64,000 nt of DNA, from positions 1-64,000 of the forward strand of contig JABAZY010000032.1 of the NCBI GenBank assembly GCA_018608245.1, in the 5' to 3' direction. Position 1 is the first letter of the stretch. Every line of letters starts with the position of its first letter. Below, piece by piece: positions 11,294 through 21,800 of the stretch. Below the pieces are notes generated by a model, which worked only from the letters and a program-made list of their open reading frames with translations, made no database searches and was not told where the DNA came from. The position numbers and the translations under genes were made by a program. The stretch is from Alphaproteobacteria bacterium. GTDB taxonomy: Bacteria; Pseudomonadota; Alphaproteobacteria; Micavibrionales; Micavibrionaceae.

Positions 11294-12967
11294 ATGACTA
11301 AAAAATATAACCCAGATGAATTACTGTTCGTTCCTTTAGGGGGCGCTGAGCAATTCGGCGCGAACCTGAATGTTTATGGATATAAGGGCAAATGGCTTGC
11401 GGTTGATATGGGTATCGGCTTTGCGGATGAATATTATCCGGGCGTTGATATTCTACTACCTAACCCAAAATTCTTAGAAGCGCATAAAGAAGATATCTGT
11501 GGCCTGATTATTACGCATGCTCACGAAGATCATATTGGTGGTGTGGCACATTTATGGCCACGCTTAAAATGCCCGATTTACTGTACAGAATTCACAGCTA
11601 TCATCTTGAAGAAAAAGATGGCAGAAAATCCAGAATGCCGTGGCGCGAAAATTCATATTATTGATCAACAAACACCTGTAAAAATTGCACCATTTACGTG
11701 TACGTTTTTGCCCGTAACTCATTCTGTGCCGAACACATCATCTATTCTAATCGAAACTGATTTGGGCAATGTGCTTCACAGTGGTGATTGGAACTTAGAT
11801 CCTCGTCCTGTTTTGGGTGATAAAACAGATGAAGCCATATTCAGAAAAATTGGTGATGACGGTGTGTTGGCCTATGTAGGCGATTCAACAAACGCAGGGG
11901 TCAATGGTTTTTCTGGCTCTGAAAGCGATGTGGAAGAGGGGCTTAGCCAAGTCTTTAAAGACCGCAAAGGGCGCATTGTTATTACAATTTTCTCCTCTAA
12001 TATTGGGCGTGTACGCTCTATCTGTAAGGCAGCGGCGGAGAATGATCGTCATGTGGCCGTGCTTGGTCGTTCGCTCCATCGTATGATTGGTGCGGCAACA
12101 GATTGTGGTTATTTGGATGATATTGAAAATTTTATCGAGGAAGAAGATATTGGTCATCTTCCAAATGATAAAGTAGTGATTATCGCGACAGGTTCCCAAG
12201 GTGAGGCACGTGCGCAAGTGGGTAAAATTGCCCGTGGCGATCATAAAAATCTCAAATTAGACCGTGGCGACACCGTTATCTTTTCTTCTCGTGCTATTCC
12301 GGGTAATGAAAAAGAAATCAACTTTGTTCAAAACCGTTTGGCAGGTTCAGGTATCGATGTAATTAATCCTAGAGATACAGAGCATTGCATTCATGTGTCT
12401 GGTCATCCTGCGCGTGATGAAATTAAACTGATGTATGATTGGGTGCGCCCACAAATTGTGGTGCCCGTTCATGGTGAGAAAATCATGTTACAAGATCAAG
12501 CGGAATTGGCACGTAATAGCCAAATCAGCCAAGTGGTTGTTCCCAGTAATGGTACAATGATTAGATTAGCGCCGAACAAGCCAGAAATTATCGACCACGT
12601 GGAAACAGGATTATTAGCGGTTGAGCCAGGGCGGATTATCGCCTCAGGTCACAAAGCAATTTCTGAACGCCGTAAGCTTCAATATTCAGGTACGATGCAT
12701 ATTTCAGTTGTGATTGATCGTAAGTACGAACTTATCGCTGATCCGCAAATCACGACCGTTGGGCTATTTGATGATGATGTTGATGATATCCCAGATTTTG
12801 AAGATGACTTATCAACTGAGATAGAAGACTTGCTTCATAGTCTAAAACGCAGTGGTAAAAAAGATGTTGAGTATTTAGAAGAGCAGGTACGTATCATGGC
12901 AATGCGCTATGTCTTTGACATCCTCCGCATCAAACCAAAAGTTAACGTGCATCTAATGAAAGTATAA
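11294..12967 (+). CDS. rnj: Ribonuclease J
   Basis: ITHAHEDHIGG metallo-beta-lactamase motif, HVSGHPARDEIK, VPVHGEKIML. Confidence 0.95.
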   Translation: MTKKYNPDELLFVPLGGAEQFGANLNVYGYKGKWLAVDMGIGFADEYYPGVDILLPNPKFLEAHKEDICGLIITHAHEDHIGGVAHLWPRLKCPIYCTEFTAIILKKKMAENPECRGAKIHIIDQQTPVKIAPFTCTFLPVTHSVPNTSSILIETDLGNVLHSGDWNLDPRPVLGDKTDEAIFRKIGDDGVLAYVGDSTNAGVNGFSGSESDVEEGLSQVFKDRKGRIVITIFSSNIGRVRSICKAAAENDRHVAVLGRSLHRMIGAATDCGYLDDIENFIEEEDIGHLPNDKVVIIATGSQGEARAQVGKIARGDHKNLKLDRGDTVIFSSRAIPGNEKEINFVQNRLAGSGIDVINPRDTEHCIHVSGHPARDEIKLMYDWVRPQIVVPVHGEKIMLQDQAELARNSQISQVVVPSNGTMIRLAPNKPEIIDHVETGLLAVEPGRIIASGHKAISERRKLQYSGTMHISVVIDRKYELIADPQITTVGLFDDDVDDIPDFEDDLSTEIEDLLHSLKRSGKKDVEYLEEQVRIMAMRYVFDILRIKPKVNVHLMKV

Positions 12968-13160
12968 TGGGTTCCGAAGGAGCTTCTTGAGGCTCTGTTG
13001 GGTATCTTCCATCACCGTGAGTCATAACGGCTTCATTTGCTTCAAAAATTGCTACGGCAATTTCTTGTAGGGTTTCTTTCTCAATAGGACCAATAAAATG
13101 CATTGCAATACCGATAGCGGCTTCAAGAAATCTGTTTGTAATAGAAGGGGTCCTGTTCAT
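12942..13160 (-). CDS. Small hypothetical helical protein; overlaps rnj 3' end by 26 bp
   Basis: 72-aa ORF with AGAGGC-like RBS, directly downstream of a similar minus-strand ORF. Confidence 0.6.
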   Translation of the reverse strand: MNRTPSITNRFLEAAIGIAMHFIGPIEKETLQEIAVAIFEANEAVMTHGDGRYPTEPQEAPSEPIILSLDAR

Positions 13161-13169
13161 TTTATGCCT

Positions 13170-13373
13170 CTAATATAAATGTGGGGAGAATTTGGAAAAT
13201 TTTAAAATATCCGTAACTTCAATAGAGGTATTCTCATAAGATGAATCTTTTACTGAATCTAAGAAAATTTGTGCTAAGTCTACATCGGGATATTCAAACC
13301 TGATGAATAGAGCAACTAATGAACCTAAAACGGCATGTTGTACTCTGTTTCTAGTTGCTTTAGGGTCTTCCAT
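13170..13373 (-). CDS. Small hypothetical helical protein, probable paralog of the adjacent ORF
   Basis: 67-aa ORF; upstream minus-strand TTGACA-17-TAATAA promoter-like sequence; shares a P..(I/A)T.NR...A..G pattern with its neighbour. Confidence 0.6.
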   Translation of the reverse strand: MEDPKATRNRVQHAVLGSLVALFIRFEYPDVDLAQIFLDSVKDSSYENTSIEVTDILKFSKFSPHLY

Positions 13374-13400
13374 AATAAACTTTATTAAACATAAGAAAGA

Positions 13401-13679
13401 ATGTTGTCAATGAATATAGTTACTGCGATTTTGGTCTATTTTTTAGTCTTTTGGACGATTTTGTTTATGGTTTTGCCATGGGAAAATCGTAAGCCAGAGA
13501 CGCTAGAAAAGGGGATGGCGGGAAGCGCGCCAGCTAAGCCACGTATAAAAGAGAAGTTTTTGATTACTTTTGTTATCTCAGGCCTGATTTCTGCCATTAT
13601 TTACTTGCTTATTCATCTGAACCTATTAGATTTTTACGAAATGTCTCGTGAAATGATGAAAGAGGATGGCGTAGAATGA
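13401..13679 (+). CDS. DUF1467 family membrane protein
   Basis: Two-TM protein with GSAPAKPRIKEKFLIT between TMs, at the usual position upstream of proS. Confidence 0.8.
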   Translation: MLSMNIVTAILVYFLVFWTILFMVLPWENRKPETLEKGMAGSAPAKPRIKEKFLITFVISGLISAIIYLLIHLNLLDFYEMSREMMKEDGVE

Positions 13680-14494
13680 AAAAATTATTATTAGCTACAG
13701 GAATAGCCCTTGTTGCAGTGTCTTTGAATGTAAAAGTTTCTGCACAAGAACACTCAGTGGAGTCCAATAAACCAGCAGTTTGTGCTGTCTTACCAAATAT
13801 TAGCGCGATGACAGGTGCTAATGATGTTGTAAATACAGTTGTGCCAGATTCAACTTATGCATCTACGGGGCAACGAGTAACCGTGAAAACAGCGACAGGT
13901 CAAATTGTTGAAGGCGATGTCATTCAAGGTGGTATTTTGTCTACGCAAGGCTCAAATGTTGGACCAACTTATCAAGCGGGTGTGGATGCCTATGGCAGAC
14001 CCGTTGTACCAGCCAATGTTGATCAAGCTTATACGCGCGATGTGATAGGTCAAAATGATAAAGTACGCGTGCCCCTTGAAATGGATTTAGCACAGCGTTT
14101 ATTGACGATGCCACAAGCACAAGGGATTACACTTCAAGCACCTTTAGGTATGTTGGAAGTTTATAAAGATGGTCGTGTGACTTATAACGATCAAGACTGG
14201 ACGTCACCAATTAACAGCTTGTGCGGTCGTCCTCAACGTGTGGTAACAACACCGCAAGTTGTTGAAAACGTTCAAGCACCTATTGTTGCCCCAACAGCGC
14301 CGACGGCACCTGTAGAAGCTACTATGCAAAACATTGTAGAGCCTGTCATGGTTGAACCTTCTGCGCCAGCAACAGTTTCGCCATCAGTTCCATTGGAAAC
14401 AACCGCACCATCCATACAAGCAAGAATACCAGGTACGATTTCTACGAAGGTCATCACAGATAAACCAGAATTATTACAAGGCGGCTCGAACTAA
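13676..14494 (+). CDS. Hypothetical exported protein with Pro/Ala/Thr-rich C-terminal region
   Basis: Signal peptide, ATGA coupling to the upstream ORF, low-complexity P/A/T C-terminus. Confidence 0.8.
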   Translation: MKKLLLATGIALVAVSLNVKVSAQEHSVESNKPAVCAVLPNISAMTGANDVVNTVVPDSTYASTGQRVTVKTATGQIVEGDVIQGGILSTQGSNVGPTYQAGVDAYGRPVVPANVDQAYTRDVIGQNDKVRVPLEMDLAQRLLTMPQAQGITLQAPLGMLEVYKDGRVTYNDQDWTSPINSLCGRPQRVVTTPQVVENVQAPIVAPTAPTAPVEATMQNIVEPVMVEPSAPATVSPSVPLETTAPSIQARIPGTISTKVITDKPELLQGGSN

Positions 14495-15984
14495 TGAACA
14501 AACCAGCTAAACAGCAGCAAGGCCAGAATAACAAGAAGAAGCCAAGAACCGCTATCACGCCAACTCGCGAAGAGGATTTTGCGGAGTGGTATCAGCAGGT
14601 GGTGAAATCGGCTGACTTCGCCGAAAACTCGCCGACGCGTGGGTGTATGATTATCAAGCCGTATGGCTGGGCAATCTGGGAAAAATGCCAAGAAATTTTT
14701 GATAAATGGCTAAAAGATTATGGCGTTGAGAACGCGTCATTCCCATTGCTAATCCCAATGAGCTTTTTCTCACGCGAAGCTGAGCATGTTGAAGGTTTTG
14801 CCAAAGAATGTGCAGTTGTAACCCATCACCGTTTAGAATCTGACGGGAAGGGTGGCTTGCAACCTGCTGAAGATGCGAAGTTGGAAGAGCCTTATGTTGT
14901 GCGCCCAACGTCTGAGACAATTATTGGTGATGCGATGTCACGTTGGATTCAATCCTATCGTGACCTGCCGATGCAATTAAACCAATGGGCGCAAGTGCTT
15001 CGTTGGGAGATGCGAACGCGTCTATTTTTACGTACGGCTGAATTCTTTTGGCATGAAGGGCATAACGCCTTTGAAGATCACAAGGGCGCGGATGATGACT
15101 GCTTACATGTGATGGGGCTATACGAGAAATTCTTCACAGAGCATTTGGCTTTTGATGGTTTCGTTGGTGTGAAAACACCAGAGGAAACATTCCCTGGCGC
15201 GAACCGTACTTATGCATTCGAAGCAATGATGCAAGATGGTAAGGCTCTACAGGCCGCTACTACGCATGATCTAGGCACAACGTTCGCCAAAACATTTAAC
15301 ATCACATATCAAGGGCGTGACGAAAAAGAACATCTTTGTCATACAACCTCATGGGCGTTTAGCACCCGTACCATTGGTGGGTTGATTATGATGCATGCGG
15401 ATGATGATGGTATGATTATGCCGCCACGTATTGCACCACAACAAATCATTATCCTACCGATTGTTAAGGAAGATACAGCCGAAGCGGTTCAAGCGTTCTG
15501 CGCGAAGCTAACCAAAGACCTGAAAGCGAAAGGTTTCCGTGTGAAGTTTGATAACCGTGATATGCGTACACCAGATAAGATGTGGGACGCTGTGAAAAAA
15601 GGTGTGCCTATCCGTGTGGAAATCGGTGCAAGAGAAATGGAAGAAGGTCAGCTAACCTATGTACGCCGTGATATTGGACGTGAGTCAAAAACGACTTTGG
15701 CTGTGGAAGAGTTTGTGGATAAAGCTGAGGGTATTTTAGATGATATCCACGATACTATGTTGGCGCGTACGCGTAAATTCCGTGATGAAAACACGCATGA
15801 TGTGACCTCGATTGATGAAATTGAAGCTTTCTTTAAGGCCGAGAAAATTGGTTTCTTGCGCGCACCAGTTGCCATCCTCGAAGATGACAAATTGGAAGCG
15901 GTGATGAAAGAATACTCACTTTCTACCCGTAACATGCCGAACGCTGATAAAGGCGAAAAAGTTTTAATCGCGAAGGCCTACTAA
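14494..15984 (+). CDS. proS: Prolyl-tRNA synthetase, archaeal/eukaryotic-like (type 3) form
   Basis: REEDFAEWYQQVVKSADFAENSPTRGCMIIKPYGWAIWE, VRPTSETIIGDAMSRWIQSYRDLPMQLNQW, FLRTAEFFWHEGH. Confidence 0.95.
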   Translation: MNKPAKQQQGQNNKKKPRTAITPTREEDFAEWYQQVVKSADFAENSPTRGCMIIKPYGWAIWEKCQEIFDKWLKDYGVENASFPLLIPMSFFSREAEHVEGFAKECAVVTHHRLESDGKGGLQPAEDAKLEEPYVVRPTSETIIGDAMSRWIQSYRDLPMQLNQWAQVLRWEMRTRLFLRTAEFFWHEGHNAFEDHKGADDDCLHVMGLYEKFFTEHLAFDGFVGVKTPEETFPGANRTYAFEAMMQDGKALQAATTHDLGTTFAKTFNITYQGRDEKEHLCHTTSWAFSTRTIGGLIMMHADDDGMIMPPRIAPQQIIILPIVKEDTAEAVQAFCAKLTKDLKAKGFRVKFDNRDMRTPDKMWDAVKKGVPIRVEIGAREMEEGQLTYVRRDIGRESKTTLAVEEFVDKAEGILDDIHDTMLARTRKFRDENTHDVTSIDEIEAFFKAEKIGFLRAPVAILEDDKLEAVMKEYSLSTRNMPNADKGEKVLIAKAY

Positions 15985-15988
15985 AGCA

Positions 15989-17230
15989 ATGTTCTCACCC
16001 TTTGAAAGAATGATGTCATGGCGCTATTTACGTGCCCGTAAGAAAGAGGGCTTTGTCTCTGTTATTGCGGCGTTCTCGTTTCTAGGGATTATGCTTGGCG
16101 TAGCGACATTAATTATTGTCATGTCTGTCATGAACGGTTTCCGTGCAGAACTCGTAGATCGTATCTTAGGGTTAAACGGACACTTAAACGTTTATTCTGA
16201 AACAGGCACGCTGAATAATTATATGTCAGTGGTTGATCGTCTGGAAAAGATTAAGGGCGTAGAATCTGTCCGTCCCATGATTGAAGGGCAGGTGCTTATC
16301 TCCGTCAACGGTGCCGCAAATGGTGCATTGGTACGTGGTCTAAGCCGTGAAGATTTTGCCACCAAACCTCTATTATCTGAGTCCATTACCGCAGGACAAT
16401 TATCCAACTTTGGTGGTCAGAATGTAGCGATTGGCATTAAACTAGCGGAGCGAATGAATTTATCCGTAGGCTCTGACCTCACGCTATTGGCCCCTAAAGG
16501 AAAAGCGACTCCGTTCGGCACTGTGCCACGCTCGGCTAGCTATAAAGTTGGCGTTATCTTTGATGTGGGCATGTACGAATATAACAGCGGTTTCATCTTC
16601 ATGGATTTAACCTCCGCTCAAAAATTCTTTCAACTTCGTAATGCCGTCAATTCTGTCGAGGTCATGACCAAGAATATAACGGTGGCTGATGAAATTAAAG
16701 GCGAAATCATCATCGCAATGGATGGCTATGCGGGTGTCTATGATTGGCGCGATGCCAATAGCTCGTTCCTAAACGCTTTGGCGGTCGAGCGTAACGTTAT
16801 GTTCCTAATCCTAACGTTGATCATTATTGTTGCGGCCTTCAATATTATCTCTTCCATGATTATGCTGGTGAAGGATAAAGGCAAAGATATTGCGATTATG
16901 CGTACAATGGGCGCGACGCAGAAAAATGTGATGAAAATTTTTGTCCTAACAGGCGCTAGTATTGGCTTAGTCGGAACATTTGCAGGGGCATTGCTCGGCA
17001 CCTTATTTGCCCTAAATATTGAAACCATCCGCCAGTTTTTGGAAGGTATCAGTAATACCGAATTATTCGCCGCTGAAATTTACTTCCTCTCCCAACTACC
17101 CGCCGTGGTCAGCTGGGATGAAGTGCTAACCGTCGTTCTAATGGCGTTGGTGCTCTCTATCGGCGCAACTATTTATCCCGCTTGGCGTGCTTCACGTTTA
17201 GATCCAGTGGAGGCGTTGCGTTATGAGTGA
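15989..17230 (+). CDS. lolC: Lipoprotein-releasing ABC transporter permease (LolC/LolE family)
   Basis: FSFLGIMLGVATLIIVMSVMNGFR, KDKGKDIAIMRTMGA, YPAWRASRLDPVEALRYE. Confidence 0.92.
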   Translation: MFSPFERMMSWRYLRARKKEGFVSVIAAFSFLGIMLGVATLIIVMSVMNGFRAELVDRILGLNGHLNVYSETGTLNNYMSVVDRLEKIKGVESVRPMIEGQVLISVNGAANGALVRGLSREDFATKPLLSESITAGQLSNFGGQNVAIGIKLAERMNLSVGSDLTLLAPKGKATPFGTVPRSASYKVGVIFDVGMYEYNSGFIFMDLTSAQKFFQLRNAVNSVEVMTKNITVADEIKGEIIIAMDGYAGVYDWRDANSSFLNALAVERNVMFLILTLIIIVAAFNIISSMIMLVKDKGKDIAIMRTMGATQKNVMKIFVLTGASIGLVGTFAGALLGTLFALNIETIRQFLEGISNTELFAAEIYFLSQLPAVVSWDEVLTVVLMALVLSIGATIYPAWRASRLDPVEALRYE

Positions 17231-17906
17231 TAAAGTTATTCTGTCCACCCATGAATTGTCAAAGACGTATACCCAAGGTAGTGAAAAATTAACTGTTCTT
17301 CATAATGTTGATGTAGCGGTGAAGGCTGGTGAGATTGTAGCTCTTGTCGGGCCAAGTGGTTCAGGTAAATCGACGTTCCTACAAATGGTTGGCCTACTTG
17401 ATAAGCCATCAAAGGGGCAAATCGCAATTAATGGTGAAAACGTAGAGAGCCTGAATGGTCATCAACGCACCCTAAAGCGCCGTGAGTTTATCGGCTTTAT
17501 CTATCAATTCCATTATCTTCTCCCTGAATTCTCAGCTGTTGAAAACGTTATCATTCCGCAAATGATTGCAGGTAAATCTCGTGCGGATTCTCGTGAGCGC
17601 GCAGTAGAATTATTAACCTCCCTTAAAATGGATCACCGTTTAGAACATCGTCCTGCGGCATTATCGGGCGGGGAGCAGCAACGCGTAGCAATTGCCCGTG
17701 CGCTTGCCAATAACCCCAAATTATTACTAGCCGATGAGCCAACAGGAAACCTAGACCCAGAAACATCAGAAACAGTCTTCGAACTGCTAATGAACCTAGT
17801 CCGCGACACAGGCGTCGGCGCCATCATCGCCACCCACAACATGAACATAGCCGAACGCATGGACCGCATCCTAGAACTAAAAAACGGCCGCATTTTGAGC
17901 TATTAA
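17223..17906 (+). CDS. lolD: Lipoprotein-releasing ABC transporter ATPase
   Basis: Walker A GPSGSGKST, ALSGGEQQRVAIARAL signature, LLADEPTGNLDP. Confidence 0.94.
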   Translation: MSDKVILSTHELSKTYTQGSEKLTVLHNVDVAVKAGEIVALVGPSGSGKSTFLQMVGLLDKPSKGQIAINGENVESLNGHQRTLKRREFIGFIYQFHYLLPEFSAVENVIIPQMIAGKSRADSRERAVELLTSLKMDHRLEHRPAALSGGEQQRVAIARALANNPKLLLADEPTGNLDPETSETVFELLMNLVRDTGVGAIIATHNMNIAERMDRILELKNGRILSY

Positions 17907-17907
17907 A

Positions 17908-18555
17908 ATGAAAAAAAATCATTTATTTTCAATATTTATCTTTTTGATTTTAGCAGGATTTTCTCATTCTTCGAATGCTAAATCCGTTAAAGATGATAAA
18001 TATATGTGTGAGCCGCTCTACATGAACGTAGATAGGGTATTCTTTACGTATGAAGAAAAAATTCCAAATACAGTTGATTGGGATCAAGTCACAAATAAAA
18101 TTCAGAAAAAATACGGAAGAATTTATTCGAAAGGGAATATTCCATTTGAATACACAGAAAAATCTGCGGAAGAAATCATAGATAAATTCAAAAATGCGTT
18201 GCACATAAAAATAGTTTATTCGTATGTCGAAGGCACGAGTTTTTCTATTAATCTAGGAACTGAACAGCTGGCCGTTTGGGTTGAAGTGAGGGGGTATAAT
18301 GATGGAAATAATTCTGGTGTTCAGATTGGGGCATTGCCAAAATTTATTAAAAACCCAGTTGTTAGGTTAACAAGTTCACACGCAAGGATGATGGAATACA
18401 CGGCTTGTAGTGTGATTGAATTTTCATCTGATACAAAATGCTCTAATAAAATGCAATATCCTATTAGAGAATTTGAACCTGTGACCGAACAATGCATTCC
18501 GCAACATAAAGATGATATCTTTGAAGATTATCTAAATTCTATAAATGAAAAATAG
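17908..18555 (+). CDS. Hypothetical exported Cys-containing protein
   Basis: Signal peptide MKKNHLFSIFIFLILAGFSHSSNA; four or more Cys in the mature part; starts directly after the lolD stop. Confidence 0.8.
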   Translation: MKKNHLFSIFIFLILAGFSHSSNAKSVKDDKYMCEPLYMNVDRVFFTYEEKIPNTVDWDQVTNKIQKKYGRIYSKGNIPFEYTEKSAEEIIDKFKNALHIKIVYSYVEGTSFSINLGTEQLAVWVEVRGYNDGNNSGVQIGALPKFIKNPVVRLTSSHARMMEYTACSVIEFSSDTKCSNKMQYPIREFEPVTEQCIPQHKDDIFEDYLNSINEK

Positions 18556-18562
18556 TAGATTA

Positions 18563-18775
18563 TTAATCCTTCTCGACTTCTGACGCTAGTTTTAGGACGT
18601 TGTTGCCGTCGTCGCTGTCTATGTAGAGGGCGGGTTCGTCTGATGTGCCGTTTCTGGTAACTTCGCTGCCGTTGATGGTGCGGGCGGTTTTTTCTTCGAA
18701 CTTGCTTTGGACTTTGCCGTGACCGTAGCCCTCGCCCCATTTCCATTTTACTTTGTCAGCTTCATTGTAGCTCAT
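18563..18775 (-). CDS. DUF2945 / hypervirulence-associated TUDOR-domain protein
   Basis: KVKWKWGEGYGHGKVQSKFEEKTARTINGSEVTRNGTSDEPALYIDSDDGNNVLKLASEV. Confidence 0.85.
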   Translation of the reverse strand: MSYNEADKVKWKWGEGYGHGKVQSKFEEKTARTINGSEVTRNGTSDEPALYIDSDDGNNVLKLASEVEKD

Positions 18776-18864
18776 ACGTTAAATCTCCTTATTTGTTGTG
18801 CCTTACTAACGAAAAGGACATAAAAAAAGTTCCTATTGGGGCGTTAATGGTCTAATTATTATCT

Positions 18865-21800
18865 ATGCCTAATCATGCTGAATTTGTTCATTTGCACGTG
18901 CACTCTGCCTATTCTTTGGCGGAAGGGGCGTTGCGTACGAAAGAGATCGTTGAGCTTTGTTCCGCCGATAAAATGCCAGCAGTCGCTATTACGGACACTA
19001 ATAACTTATTCGGCGCATTAGAATTTGCGATGGCGGCGAGCGATAAGGGCGTGCAATCAATCCTTGGCTGTCAGGTCGCCATCGGTGAAGACCGTAAGCA
19101 ATTAGTTCTACTCGTCCAAAATGATGAGGGCTATAAAAACCTCTCTAAATTAGTCAGTGATGCCTATATGGGCGGTGATGGTGTGTCGGCTGTGTCGGCG
19201 CCATTTGAATCCCTCGCTGATTGTAGCGGCGGACTAATCTGTCTATCAGGCGGAACATTAAGCGGTTTTCGCGATGAAAAAGACCTGCTGAAACTAAAAG
19301 AAATTTACGGTGATCGTTTTTACATTGAGCTTCAACGTCATGGTTTGCGTGAAGAAGAAATGCATGAAGAAGCTTTGATCAAAATCGCCTATGACCATGA
19401 CATCCCTCTAGTCGCGACAAATGATTGTTATTTTGCCGATGAAACAATGCATGAAGCCCATGATGCGCTTTTATGTATCGCAGAAGGGCGCTACATCACG
19501 GAGGAAGATCGTCGCCGTGTCACCAAAGAGCACAGCTTCAAATCCCCAAAAGAAATGCAGGAATTATTTTCTGATATTCCAGAGGCGATTAACAATACCC
19601 TCGTGATCGCGCAAAGATGTTCTTACTTACTCAAAGAAATCGCGCCACTCCTGCCACCGTTCGAAACGGAGAGTGGTCGTGACGAATATGAAGAATTAGA
19701 AGCGCAGGTCAAAGAGGGTCTGGAGTGGCGCTTAGATAGTTTTGAAAACCATGCAGAGCGTAAAGATTATTTTGACCGAATGGCGTTTGAATTAGATGTC
19801 ATTAAGGGCATGGGGTTCCCTGGGTACTTCCTCATTTGTGCGGATTTCATTCAATGGGCGAAAGACCATGATATTCCTGTTGGTCCTGGACGTGGTTCTG
19901 GTGCGGGGTCAGTGGTGGCGTGGGCGCTGAAAATTACCGACCTTGACCCGCTGCAGTTTAATTTACTGTTCGAACGGTTCTTGAACCCAGAGCGTATATC
20001 CATGCCCGACTTTGATGTTGATTTCTGCCAAGATCGCCGTGGTGAAGTGATTGACTATGTGCAGGAAAAATATGGACGTGACCGTGTGGCGCAAATTATT
20101 ACTTTTGGTAAATTGCAAGCGCGGGCGGTGGTGCGTGATGTTGGGCGTGTGCTTCAAATGCCATACTTTGCCGTGGATCGCATTTCGAAGATGATTCCGA
20201 ATAATCCTGCTCAGCCAACCACACTCCAAGAAGCCTTGGATGCAGATGCAGATTTCCGCCTTGAAGTTGATAAGGATGATACCTCACGAAAATTAATTGA
20301 TATTGCGCTTAAGCTAGAAGGTTTATTCCGTCATGCCTCAACCCATGCGGCGGGTTTGGTTATTGGTGATAGACCGTTGCATGAGCTTGTGCCGCTCTAT
20401 CGTGATCCACGTTCTGATATGCCCGTGACGCAGTTTAACATGAAATATGTTGAACAAGCGGGGCTAGTGAAGTTCGACTTCTTGGGCTTGAAAACGTTGA
20501 CTGTGGTGCAAAAGTCCGTTGAATTTATCAAGGAAACCAAGGGCGAAGATATCGATGTTTTAAAAATTCCGTTTGATGACCCACAAACATTTGAAATGGT
20601 GGCAAAGGGTGATTGTGTTGGTGTCTTCCAATTAGAGAGTGCAGGTATGCGCGATCTTGGGCGACAAATGAAGCTCTCCGCGTTTGAACAAATTATTGCG
20701 ATGGTTGCGTTATATCGTCCGGGGCCGATGGAGAATATTCCTAAGTACCTAGCTTGTTTGAATGGTGTTGAAGAACGTGACTTTATGCACCCTAAATTAC
20801 AACCCATTCTGGAAGAAACTTACGGCGTGATGATCTATCAGGAGCAGGTTTTGCAAGCGGCGCAAATTCTGGCGGGATATTCTCTTGGCTCCGCGGATTT
20901 ACTTCGTAAAGCGATGGGTAAGAAAATTCAAGCCGTGATGGATGCGGAGCGGGAAAAATTTGTCTCTGGTGCCGTCGAGCATAATCAAATTTCTGAAGAC
21001 ACAGGCAATCATATTTTTGACCAAATCGCGAAATTTGCGGGCTATGGCTTTAACAAGGCTCATTCGGCCTGTTATGCCTTCATCGCTTATCAAACGGCAT
21101 GGCTAAAGGCCAATCATCCGCATGAATTTATGGCGGCGTCTATGACTCTTGATGCGGGGAACACAGATAAATTGAGCGTGTTCAAGCAAGAACTTGATCG
21201 TATGAAAATTCCACTTCTGCAACCTGACATTAATAAGTCAGGGGTGATGTTTCGGGTGGAAACGCATGATGGCATAAAATCTGTCCGTTATGCCTTGGCT
21301 GCGCTAAAAGGTGTGGGTGAAGCGGCGATGGAAAAGATTGTCTCTGAGCGTAGCGAAAACGGCGACTATAAAGACATAAATGATTTCATTAGTCGCCTTG
21401 ACCCCAAAGCGATGAACAAACGTCAGTTTGATGGGCTTATTAGTGCAGGTGCATTTGAATGCTTGCACCCAAGCCGATCTGACATTCATGGCAATATTGA
21501 AATGCTACTGCGCACCGCACAGAGTAACGCAGCGGAGCGGGAGAGTGGACAAGAAAGTTTGTTCAGTGGAGGAGGAGACTCTAGTATTTCTGATATTCCA
21601 CCACTCGCGCCCGTTGAGCCGTGGGATAATTTGGAAACATTGCGTCATGAATTTGACGCTGTCGGGTTTTACCTATCGGCGCATCCGCTAGATTCTCGTG
21701 CGGATCAGCTAAAGACTCTCGGTATGACCAGTGTGGTTGATGTGGCGAAAACATTAGCACGTAAACCCTCCAACCGCCTCAGCATGGCGGGGATTTTAAT

